From assembly GCA_018660405.1 (NCBI GenBank), contig JABJKL010000231.1, forward strand, positions 1-20,450: a stretch of 20,450 bases of DNA. Direction: 5' to 3'. The notes below the pieces were generated by a model. That model saw only the letters and a program-made list of their open reading frames with translations, searched no databases and was not told the origin of the DNA. Source of the stretch: Pseudomonadota bacterium (lineage in GTDB: Bacteria > Pseudomonadota > Gammaproteobacteria > Arenicellales > Arenicellaceae). The position numbers and the translations under genes are program-made. Shown here piece by piece: positions 13,216 to 20,450 of this stretch (the stretch's first letter is position 1; the number at the start of each line of letters is the position of its first letter).

Positions 13216-16200
13216 ATGTTGAGAAAACTCAAAATATTATTGTTGTTTGTATTATCGATAGTAGTGATCACTATTGTCGGAACAGCTGTATTTTTTGATC
13301 AGATCGAAGAACGCAAAGAATTGCTGGAGCAAGTGGCAAGTCGCTTTGTTGGGCAGCCGGTTAGTAGCGATGCGCTTTTATCAAGCTGGCGCGAGGGTAA
13401 TCCCCAACTATTAATTAAGGGCTTAAAGGTCGAGTCGATCGATTATGATTCACCAGACCTTTCCATCGCCGAACTTGCATTTGAAGTGAATTGGAAATCA
13501 TTGTTGCGATTTTGGCCAAAAATTGAACGTGCAACCGTCAAAACGCTCTCCTTGCGAATAGAATCTCTGGCGCAAGGCGGGGTAAAAATCGGCGGTTGGT
13601 TAGTACCTCCTATGCAGAATAGAAAGCCTCCTGCTCGACTTCTTAGATGGATTGGCGATCAAAGTGACTTCTATGTTGCTGATTCCAATATTGAGTGGCG
13701 CCGACTCGGTGGTGCGGTTGAACGTTATACCGATATCAATTTGGTTTATGCACTTGACGATGAGTCCCGGCTGCTGCAAGGCGTATTAACATCAATAGAG
13801 GGAGAGCTGCTGCTTCGAAGCGAGTTTATTGGAAACCCCTTTCAACCGGCCAGCGATTGGCAGGGCGAATTTGTTATTGCTGCGGTAGGGGTAGGCGCTA
13901 GCGACTCATCAACGGGTTTGAGCATGTCGTCAAGATCTGGATTGGGATTGTTGCGTATTCCGAAAATTGAGTTTACTCATCTGCGCGACTTGCTGGTTGT
14001 TGCGGGCGTGTTGCCCAGGCTTGGTATATGGATGCAGCAAGCCAATGCTCAGGGTGTGCTTGAAGACTTTGAAGTTCGATTTACCGGCGATTTGTTGGAA
14101 TTGGATTCGTGGGATGCAAATGCAACGATTGAAGGTGTGTCGTTTGATTCTACGGAGGGCACACCGGCCGGGAACAACCTCGGTGCGCGCTTGCAAGCCA
14201 CCTCAAATGGGGGCCTCGTTCGCATGGATTCGAAAAACGTAACGTTAGCCTGGCCACAACATTTTGCAGGTATGCTGGATATAGAGGAAGTTAAAGCCGA
14301 GCTTTTGTGGAGTATCGCGAGTGAGAAAACTCAATTTAGAATTTCCAACGGCTCGGTGGTTGCGGATCAAGGTGTAATCGACAATATTGATGCGACGGTT
14401 GCCTTGCAAAATGGGGGTGTGGATGGAACGGCCAGCATGCAGTTCAGCGTGCCGGATGTTTCCGTGATTAAAGGGTTTGTACCGCTCCACTTGAGTCCGA
14501 AAATGCTTGAATGGTGGGCTAATGCATTTCCTCGAGGATCCCTGAAAAATGGATATATTAACTATACAGGGCCGATATCTATTGCCGCTATTCGTTCCGG
14601 GCAAGGCGAGCTGTCCGCGAGTGTCGATGCTGTTGGGGTAGATGTTGACTATGGGCGTACGCGCAGCTGGCCGCCGATACAGCAGGCCTCAGCGCGAATG
14701 GTTCTCGACCAGGACCGCCTTGTGGTAACACCGCGAACGGCCGCTGTCTATCAAAGTGAGGTGTTGGCAGGCGAAGTGATTATTGAGGGTTTGTTTGAGC
14801 GCAGAAGAGTACTTTCCATTGTTGATGCCCAGATCGCTGGACCTGCTGAAGATGCGGTAAGCTTTTTGCTGGAGGGGCCTCTTTTTGAGCCAGGCAATAG
14901 ATCAGACATTGATGTAACAGCAAACGCTGGCAGGTATTCTACCCGGTTTTCCGCAGAGATACCGTTAGCTAATTTACCGCAGTCGACGGTTCAGGGAACC
15001 GGTCAGGCAGAAAATGGAGAGTTGGTATTACCGTCTGGTTTGATAGCTGGAGGGATTAACGCGAGTGTGGAGTATACGGAAAAATCGGTGAGCGGAACCG
15101 GTGAAGTTGATGATTTCGTAGGCGGCAAGGCGCAGTTGTCCCTGCAAACGCTTCGACAAGGTAGGCCTATGGAGGTGCAGCTAACGGCAAGTGGGAAGCT
15201 GATTCCAATTTACCTGTCGCCGATACTGGGTGAGCCATTGGCAAATTCTCTATCTGGCGAAACGGAATGGAGCGGCACCATGAATATTGGTGCTGGTCCG
15301 GTCACAATGCGAGTAGAAAGCGAACTGTTCGGTTTGATTATCGCTTTGCCTGAGCCGGTATACAAAGGCTCCACCGAGTTGAGTCCACTGCTAGCTGAAA
15401 TAGAGTTTGCGCCACAAGGGTTAACGACGGTGCGTTATCAGGTGGGTGAGAATCTTCGGGGCTTGCTTAAGCTTCGGGCAATCGACGATGTAGTTTTTTT
15501 TGAGGGTGGCGATTTGGTATATGGCCAACAACCCTTGGTGGAATCCTTTCCTTCGGGCGGGCTGGGAATTCGAGTTCAGGCAGATGAGATTGATCTCGAT
15601 CCATGGTTAGATTACATGATTTGGGTGAGCGATAACTGGCCTGAATTAGAGGGGGATGCATCCAGCTTTGTAAGTGCTCTGCACAGAGCTGAGCTTGTCG
15701 GGGAGAAGGTTAGATTGTTCGGCAAACAGCTTGGCCGTTTAGATCTAATGGGCCTGTCGAACGACGGGCTGCATTGGGCAATCGATGTATCCGGAGATTC
15801 TGTGGAAGGACAATTAGAGGCAGCTCCCGCGAATGAGGCTCCATTTTATATTGCAGACTTTAAGTTTCTAAATTGGCCAGCGTCCGAATCGGACCTTGGA
15901 TCAGCGGACGACGACCTGAAACCGTATGATTATCCTATTGTTAGTATTCATGCTGATGATTTCCAATTTTCCGGGCGTGAGCTTGGTGAGCTCAGTATTG
16001 TTGCACGCCCGGTGGGTGAGGCCTGGAATATCGTTAGAATGGATATGATTCAACCCGCGTTAAATATATTGGCGACCGGCATTTGGGAGCCTACAGACGA
16101 TGGGCAAACTCAAACAAGCTTCGATTATAAAGCGACGACTCCGGAGACTGGAGAGGCTTTGAGCGCGCTTGCTTTAGGTGATTTTTTGGATGATGGAGGC

Positions 16201-16815
16201 TTGGACGTCGAGGGCAGTGCAAGATGGCCTGGGCCGCCATCGGCATTTGTTTTAGAGAATTTGGACGCAAGTTACAAGCTCGTAGCGAGCAGGGGGAAGT
16301 TGGTTGGTGTTGACCCCAAGGCGGGCCGTTTGTTGGGCTTGTTGAATATAAATAGTTTGTCCCGTCGGCTGCGTCTGGATTTTTCTGATATTTTTTCCGA
16401 TGGTTTTGCATTTGATAATTTGGGTAGTCAGGGAACTTTTTATGATGGTAATCTGGCGCTGCAGGAATTTTATGTCGTAGGGCCGTCTGCTTATATGCAG
16501 TCTCAAGGCCGCATTGGAATTGCTGAAGAGGATTATGATTTGGAGCTGGTGGTTTCGCCACAACTAGGGGGGAATATTGCCTTGTTGAGTGCGTTTGCCA
16601 ATCCGGCGGCTGGTGCCGTCTTGTATATTGCGCAGCGCTTGTTTCGAGATCAACTCAACGATGCACTTCGATATAGCTACACCATTTCTGGTAGTTGGGA
16701 TGAGCCTGAGATCAAGAGTACAAGAATTGAGCCCGACATTCCGATTACTGAGCCGGCTGTGGATGGTTCCGTGGACTTGCTTGGGGTTCAAACTGAGGTT
16801 CCTGGCGTGCAATGA
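13216..16815 (+). CDS. yhdP: YhdP family AsmA-like envelope protein
   Basis: This very large protein of 1199 residues (E. coli YhdP is about 1266) starts with one transmembrane helix (about 7-28) followed by a long periplasmic beta-rich region. It belongs to the AsmA-like/DUF3971 group. YhdP with TamB and YdbH forms hydrophobic-groove bridges that carry phospholipid from the inner to the outer membrane. The C-terminal block is characteristic: a segment with GRLLGLLNINSLSRRLRLDF, then VVSPQLGGNIALLSAFANP and RYSYTISGSWDEPEI. The N-terminal LKGLKVES-like AsmA repeat (LLIKGLKVES, about 65-74) also fits. The frame is unbroken. The ATG nine bases after rng has no Shine-Dalgarno, so it may depend on coupling. 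The stop overlaps the next ATG. Confidence 0.95.
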   Translation: MLRKLKILLLFVLSIVVITIVGTAVFFDQIEERKELLEQVASRFVGQPVSSDALLSSWREGNPQLLIKGLKVESIDYDSPDLSIAELAFEVNWKSLLRFWPKIERATVKTLSLRIESLAQGGVKIGGWLVPPMQNRKPPARLLRWIGDQSDFYVADSNIEWRRLGGAVERYTDINLVYALDDESRLLQGVLTSIEGELLLRSEFIGNPFQPASDWQGEFVIAAVGVGASDSSTGLSMSSRSGLGLLRIPKIEFTHLRDLLVVAGVLPRLGIWMQQANAQGVLEDFEVRFTGDLLELDSWDANATIEGVSFDSTEGTPAGNNLGARLQATSNGGLVRMDSKNVTLAWPQHFAGMLDIEEVKAELLWSIASEKTQFRISNGSVVADQGVIDNIDATVALQNGGVDGTASMQFSVPDVSVIKGFVPLHLSPKMLEWWANAFPRGSLKNGYINYTGPISIAAIRSGQGELSASVDAVGVDVDYGRTRSWPPIQQASARMVLDQDRLVVTPRTAAVYQSEVLAGEVIIEGLFERRRVLSIVDAQIAGPAEDAVSFLLEGPLFEPGNRSDIDVTANAGRYSTRFSAEIPLANLPQSTVQGTGQAENGELVLPSGLIAGGINASVEYTEKSVSGTGEVDDFVGGKAQLSLQTLRQGRPMEVQLTASGKLIPIYLSPILGEPLANSLSGETEWSGTMNIGAGPVTMRVESELFGLIIALPEPVYKGSTELSPLLAEIEFAPQGLTTVRYQVGENLRGLLKLRAIDDVVFFEGGDLVYGQQPLVESFPSGGLGIRVQADEIDLDPWLDYMIWVSDNWPELEGDASSFVSALHRAELVGEKVRLFGKQLGRLDLMGLSNDGLHWAIDVSGDSVEGQLEAAPANEAPFYIADFKFLNWPASESDLGSADDDLKPYDYPIVSIHADDFQFSGRELGELSIVARPVGEAWNIVRMDMIQPALNILATGIWEPTDDGQTQTSFDYKATTPETGEALSALALGDFLDDGGLDVEGSARWPGPPSAFVLENLDASYKLVASRGKLVGVDPKAGRLLGLLNINSLSRRLRLDFSDIFSDGFAFDNLGSQGTFYDGNLALQEFYVVGPSAYMQSQGRIGIAEEDYDLELVVSPQLGGNIALLSAFANPAAGAVLYIAQRLFRDQLNDALRYSYTISGSWDEPEIKSTRIEPDIPITEPAVDGSVDLLGVQTEVPGVQ

Positions 16816-17642
16816 GCACTGAACAACTTGTCGTTGCAGCTATTCAAATGAGCTCAACGGCTGATATTAAACACAACCTCACACGGGCAGACGGGCTTAT
16901 TGATCAGGCCGTTAACAACGGAGCGCAGCTGGTTCTATTACCAGAGAATTTCGCACACATGCCCAATACCAATATCGAGCGACTGCAGGCATGTGAAGTG
17001 ATCGGAACGGGGCCTATACAGAAGTTTCTCTCGAATAAAAGCGAGCAACACGGTATTTATTTAGTTGCAGGATCGGTTCCGGTTGCCTCGACTAATCCAG
17101 ACAAAGTATTTGCTGCCAGTCTTTGTTTTGGCCCAACTGGCAGTTTGCTTGCACGTTACGATAAAGTGCATTTGTTTGATGTGCGATTGCCGGACGGGAA
17201 ACGCCATGCCGAGTCTGACAATTTTGAATACGGCGGATTAATTGAGAATGACGGTTTACTCGAGACGCCATGGGGCACGTTTTGCATGACCATATGTTAT
17301 GACCTTCGTTTCCCTGAGCTGTTTCGAAAGGCGAGTAGCCGTGGTGTTGTTGGGTTTTTAGTGCCAGCCGCTTTTACTTACGATACGGGTGAAGCGCATT
17401 GGGAGGTTCTATTGCGTGCTCGCGCGATTGAGAATATGGCCTATGTTTTGGCTAGCGCTCAGCACGGGATCCATGCAAATGGGCGGCGAACCTGGGGTCA
17501 CTCAATGGTACTTGACCCATGGGGTAAACTATTGGCCTGTCAGGCTTCCGGCGACGGTGTGGTGCTAGCCACGTTAGATCTGGTGCGGCAAAAAACGTTG
17601 CGTCGGAATTTTCCCTGCCTGGAGCAAAGACGCGTTGATTGA
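16812..17642 (+). CDS. Nitrilase superfamily carbon-nitrogen hydrolase (Nit1-like)
   Basis: This 276-residue cytosolic amidase has the complete catalytic triad of the superfamily: Glu45 in LLPENF, Lys118 in RYDKVHLFD, and Cys162 in TICYDLRFPE. RARAIENMAYV and RRTWGHSMVLDPWG also match. Nit1/NIT-type members of this shape hydrolyse deaminated glutathione back to usable parts (metabolite repair), and that is the best guess here. Other amides such as omega-amidase substrates are possible. The ATG overlaps the yhdP stop by ATGA, so translation is probably coupled. A nitrilase between yhdP and tldD is also the Pseudomonas gene order. It ends immediately before the tldD region. Confidence 0.93.
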   Translation: MSTEQLVVAAIQMSSTADIKHNLTRADGLIDQAVNNGAQLVLLPENFAHMPNTNIERLQACEVIGTGPIQKFLSNKSEQHGIYLVAGSVPVASTNPDKVFAASLCFGPTGSLLARYDKVHLFDVRLPDGKRHAESDNFEYGGLIENDGLLETPWGTFCMTICYDLRFPELFRKASSRGVVGFLVPAAFTYDTGEAHWEVLLRARAIENMAYVLASAQHGIHANGRRTWGHSMVLDPWGKLLACQASGDGVVLATLDLVRQKTLRRNFPCLEQRRVD

Positions 17643-17675
17643 ATGTGTTCCTGCCACCGCGGGATGGAAACCAAT

Positions 17676-19121
17676 ATGATTGATATATACCAAATAGCGA
17701 GTGACACCTTGCTGGCACCCTACAGTTTGAGTGAGTCGGGTGTTACAGCGGTGCTCAACGATCTGGCAGGCAAGACCACAATAGATTATGCCGACTTGTA
17801 TTTTCAGTACTCGCGGTCTGAGAGCTGGCAACTGGATCAGAGTTGCGTAAAAAACGGCAGTTTCTCGATTGATAAGGGAGTGGGTCTACGTGCAGTCGTT
17901 GGTGATAAAACTGCGTTTGCGTACAGCGATGATATGAGTATGGCGGCCTTGCGTGAAGCGAGCGGCAAAATAAAGTCGATCGCGCGACAGGGGCAGGAAA
18001 GAACGATCAAGCTTAAACGCCATGCATCGGCCAAGGCCGATCACTACAAACCCGTTGATCCCATACAATCGCTCGATAGTGCGAAAAAAATTGAGATGCT
18101 CAATTTGATCGATCAACTCGCCCGGGCTAAAGACCCCCGGGTAATGGAAGTGACGGCCAGTATCGGTGGTGGTTATGAAGTCATTTTAGTGGTGCGCCCG
18201 GATGGTGGTTTGGTGCCTGATGTGCGACCCATGGTGCGTATGAATGTGTCGGTTATTGTTGAGCAAAGCGGTCGTCGAGAGACCGGTTCGAGCGGTGGTG
18301 GAGGTCGAACGGACTATCTTATGTTCACCCCGGATCAGGTTTCCGATTATGTCAACGAGGCGGTTCGCCAAGCCTGCATTAACCTCGAAGCTAAAGATGC
18401 TCCGGCGGGCACTATGGAAGTGGTGCTGGGGCCAGGGTGGCCGGGCGTATTGTTGCATGAAGCCGTAGGGCACGGACTGGAAGGAGATTTCAATCGTAAG
18501 GGCACATCAACCTTTGCTGGCCGAATGGGCGAGCAGGTAGCGTCGCCGCTTTGTACAGTCGTTGACAATGGCACGATAGAGGGCCGTCGCGGTTCACTTA
18601 ATGTGGATGACGAGGGCAACCCCACGCAAAACAATGTACTTATAGAAAATGGTGTACTTAAAGGCTATATGCAAGACAGCTTGAATGCCCGGTTAATGAA
18701 CGTGCCGGTAACGGGCAACGCCCGTCGTGAGTCCTTCGCCTGTTTACCGATGCCCAGAATGACGAATACTTATATGTTGTCCGGTGCAAGCGACCCTGAG
18801 GAAATTGTGGCGAGTATCAAGAATGGGATTTATGCGGTTAACTTTGGCGGTGGACAGGTGGACATCACCTCCGGCAAGTTCGTGTTTTCCGCAAACGAAG
18901 CTTATCGGGTCAAAAATGGCAAAGTAATACATCCCGTTCGTGGTGCGACTTTGATCGGCGATGGTCCCGAAGTGATGCAACAGGTGAGTATGGTGGGTAA
19001 TGATTTAGCTTTGGATGCCGGCGTGGGTGTGTGCGGTAAAGATGGTCAGAGTGTGCCGGTTGGTGTCGGGCAGCCCACCATAAAGGTGGGAGCGATTACC
19101 GTTGGCGGGGTTAAGGCATGA
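17676..19121 (+). CDS. tldD: Metalloprotease subunit TldD
   Basis: TldD is the zinc-bearing subunit of the TldD/TldE (PmbA) heterodimer. This cytosolic protease degrades unfolded or small peptides and matures microcin B17 and CcdA-type substrates in E. coli. From the ATG at 17676 the protein is 481 residues, the same as E. coli. Motifs are YADLYFQYSRSESW (38-51), KNGSFSIDKGVGLRA (59-73), the zinc motif HEAVGH (261-266) in VLLHEAVGHGLEGD, and GSLNVDDEGNPTQNNVLIENG. Upstream in-frame ATGs at 17643 and 17664 exist, but 17676 has a GGA eight bases before it and gives the family N-terminus. The stop lies in a 14-base tandem repeat shared with the pmbA leader. Confidence 0.96.
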   Translation: MIDIYQIASDTLLAPYSLSESGVTAVLNDLAGKTTIDYADLYFQYSRSESWQLDQSCVKNGSFSIDKGVGLRAVVGDKTAFAYSDDMSMAALREASGKIKSIARQGQERTIKLKRHASAKADHYKPVDPIQSLDSAKKIEMLNLIDQLARAKDPRVMEVTASIGGGYEVILVVRPDGGLVPDVRPMVRMNVSVIVEQSGRRETGSSGGGGRTDYLMFTPDQVSDYVNEAVRQACINLEAKDAPAGTMEVVLGPGWPGVLLHEAVGHGLEGDFNRKGTSTFAGRMGEQVASPLCTVVDNGTIEGRRGSLNVDDEGNPTQNNVLIENGVLKGYMQDSLNARLMNVPVTGNARRESFACLPMPRMTNTYMLSGASDPEEIVASIKNGIYAVNFGGGQVDITSGKFVFSANEAYRVKNGKVIHPVRGATLIGDGPEVMQQVSMVGNDLALDAGVGVCGKDGQSVPVGVGQPTIKVGAITVGGVKA

Positions 19122-19158
19122 GAGTTCAGGCATGAGGATTCAAACATGAGTGTTTCAT
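19117..19158 (+). repeat. Three 14-base tandem units with two chained five-codon frames at the tldD-pmbA junction
   Basis: CATGAG recurs at 19117, 19131 and 19145, each followed by a related eight-base tail (AGTTCAGG, GATTCAAA, TGTTTCAT). Each unit carries an ATGA. The tldD stop (19119-19121) overlaps ATG 19118, whose frame reads MRVQA then TGA at 19133-19135. That stop overlaps ATG 19132, whose frame reads MRIQT then TGA at 19147-19149. That stop in turn overlaps the pmbA ATG at 19146. A GAGGA at 19134-19138 is well placed for pmbA. Whether the minicistrons are translated is inference. Confidence 0.65.
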
Positions 19159-20450
19159 CGGGCGATTTGGACCGCCATTTGCTGTTGGATGTAGCACAGG
19201 CGGCGCTGACCAAGGCGAAAAAGCTGGGTGCGAGTCAGTCAGAAGTTTCAATGTCGAGCAGCGTCGGTGCGTCAGTAGGTGTGCGCAAGGGTGAACTGGA
19301 AACGATCGAACACAACCGGGACAAGAGCGTTTCTCTATCGGTTTACTTTCAGCACAAAGACGGTGGACAGAAAACAGGCTCGGCCAGCACCAGCGATTTG
19401 AGTATTTCGGCGGTGGAAGAGGCTGTCGCTGCGGCTTGCGCAATCGCCTCACACACTGGGCACGATGATGCGCTTGGCTTGGCGGATGCTGAGCTGATGG
19501 CTGATGATGTCTCTGACATGGATTTGGATTACCCCTGGGATGGTTCGGTGGACGATATGCGAGAGGCTGCGCTCGAGTGTGAATCTGCCGCTACCGGTTT
19601 GGATAAGCGCATTGGAAATACAGAAGGTGCTAATTACAGTTCCCATCGAGGCCTTGAGGTTTACGCCAATAGTCACGGCTTTTGTGCGGATTACTACTCC
19701 ACCCAGCATGGATACAGTGTTTCAGTTATTGCCATGGAAGGTGGTGAGATGCAGCGCGATTATTGGTACAGCTCTGAACGGAATCCTGACGAACTGGATT
19801 CGGTGGAATCGGTGGGTGTAACGGCTGCCGAGCGAGCTTTACAAAAACTGGGTTCGCGCCGTATACCCACCGGCGAGTATCCGGTTATTTTTGATGCTAC
19901 CGTTTCCGGCAGTTTGATTAGCCATCTATTGTCAGGTATTAGCGGTGGCTTGTTGTATAAAAAAGCTTCTTTTTTAACGGATCAGCTGGGTGAGAAAATA
20001 TTTCCCGAAACTATAGATATATTCGAACATCCTCGATTGTACAGTGCGATGAATAGCGCATGTTTCGATGGTGAAGGTGTTGCGACGCCCGACCAGCGAG
20101 GGGTGGTTGAAGGCGGGTATCTACGCGGCTATGTGTTGGGTTCCTATACCGCCAGAAAACTCGATATGCAGTCCACCGCTAACTCCGGTGGTGTTAGAAA
20201 TGTGCGAGTGTCCCATGGTGATAAAACACGCGATGATTTATTGCGCGATATGGGTACCGGTTTGTTGGTAACCGATTTTATTGGTTCGGGTATCAATATG
20301 TTGACGGGCGATTACTCGCGCGGGGCTTCCGGTTTTTGGGTGGAAGGCGGGGAAATCCAGTTTCCTGTACACGAAGTTACAGTGGCGGGTAAGTTGCCTC
20401 AGATGTTTTCGGGATTTCAAGAGATTGCAGCAGATTCCCTGAATCGAGGC
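19146..20450 (+). CDS. pmbA: Metalloprotease subunit PmbA/TldE, 3' end cut by window edge
   Basis: This frame stays open to the right edge, giving 435 residues. The family is about 446-450, so only the last dozen or so codons are missing. It resembles TldD in fold but lacks HExxxH, as expected for the TldE subunit. Typical segments are GVRKGELETIEHNRDKSVSLSVY (about 39-61), NSHGFCADYYSTQ in the centre, PVIFDATVSGSLISHLLSGISGG, a DGEGVAT block, VLGSYTARKLDMQSTANSGG, and DMGTGLLVTDFIGSGINMLTGDYSRGASGFWVEGGEIQFPVHEVTVAG near the end. The ATG at 19146 has a strong GAGGA seven bases upstream, one of the best Shine-Dalgarno sites in the window. In Pseudomonas a yjgA-type gene lies between tldD and pmbA; here they are 24 bases apart. 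Confidence 0.96.
   Translation, partial: MSVSSGDLDRHLLLDVAQAALTKAKKLGASQSEVSMSSSVGASVGVRKGELETIEHNRDKSVSLSVYFQHKDGGQKTGSASTSDLSISAVEEAVAAACAIASHTGHDDALGLADAELMADDVSDMDLDYPWDGSVDDMREAALECESAATGLDKRIGNTEGANYSSHRGLEVYANSHGFCADYYSTQHGYSVSVIAMEGGEMQRDYWYSSERNPDELDSVESVGVTAAERALQKLGSRRIPTGEYPVIFDATVSGSLISHLLSGISGGLLYKKASFLTDQLGEKIFPETIDIFEHPRLYSAMNSACFDGEGVATPDQRGVVEGGYLRGYVLGSYTARKLDMQSTANSGGVRNVRVSHGDKTRDDLLRDMGTGLLVTDFIGSGINMLTGDYSRGASGFWVEGGEIQFPVHEVTVAGKLPQMFSGFQEIAADSLNRG

Noticed and set aside
16091..16561. 156-residue minus-strand frame opposite yhdP
   Set aside because: It is Pro/Gln/Asn-rich and entirely antisense to the conserved YhdP C-terminal domain, with no plausible start site.

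Overview
This window looks like ordinary chromosome from a gammaproteobacterium with moderate GC content, most likely a marine, Cellvibrionales/Pseudomonadales-like lineage. The evidence is gene content and order. The proA-nadD-rsfS-rlmH block and the maf-rng-yhdP-nitrilase-tldD-pmbA block both match blocks known from Pseudomonas relatives. A DUF1244 protein, an M18 aminopeptidase and a compact FeoB fit the same picture. I see no phage genes, transposase, CRISPR array, rRNA or tRNA. No stretch longer than 300 bases lacks a gene; the longest gaps are about 180 bases (10323-10503) and 150 bases (10990-11141).

Layout. Bases 1-2803 are on the minus strand: the N-terminal part of a GT4 glycosyltransferase (cut by the window edge), a divergent DUF218/YdcF-type membrane protein, and the aminopeptidase ApeB. 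A 135-base divergent promoter region (2804-2938) separates these from the plus-strand genes, which fill the rest of the window. First come a membrane-anchored J-domain protein, a DUF1244 protein and a MoeB/ThiF-type adenylyltransferase. Then follows a Fur-controlled ferrous iron locus, feoA-feoB. Next is a macromolecule and metabolism cluster: holA (clamp loader delta), proA (proline synthesis), nadD (NAD synthesis), rsfS (ribosome silencing) and rlmH (23S rRNA methylation). A final tightly packed run, maf-rng-yhdP-nit-tldD-pmbA, covers nucleotide sanitation, RNA processing, envelope phospholipid transport, amide hydrolysis and the TldD/TldE protease. pmbA (tldE) is cut by the right edge with only about a dozen codons missing.

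The final run is strongly coupled. Maf/rng and yhdP/nit overlap by ATGA, as do nadD/rsfS upstream. tldD and pmbA are joined through two five-codon reading frames embedded in a 14-base tandem repeat. Many other starts have no recognisable Shine-Dalgarno sequence.

I did not find a clearly new multi-gene system; the genes themselves are mostly conserved housekeeping functions. The non-coding details are more unusual: (i) an intrinsic-terminator-like hairpin whose U-tract runs directly into the feoB start codon, preceded by a second strong hairpin at the feoA stop; (ii) the chained minicistrons at tldD/pmbA; (iii) a 99-base imperfect palindromic element between rsfS and rlmH; and (iv) a 16-base exact repeat near ydcF and directly before holA.
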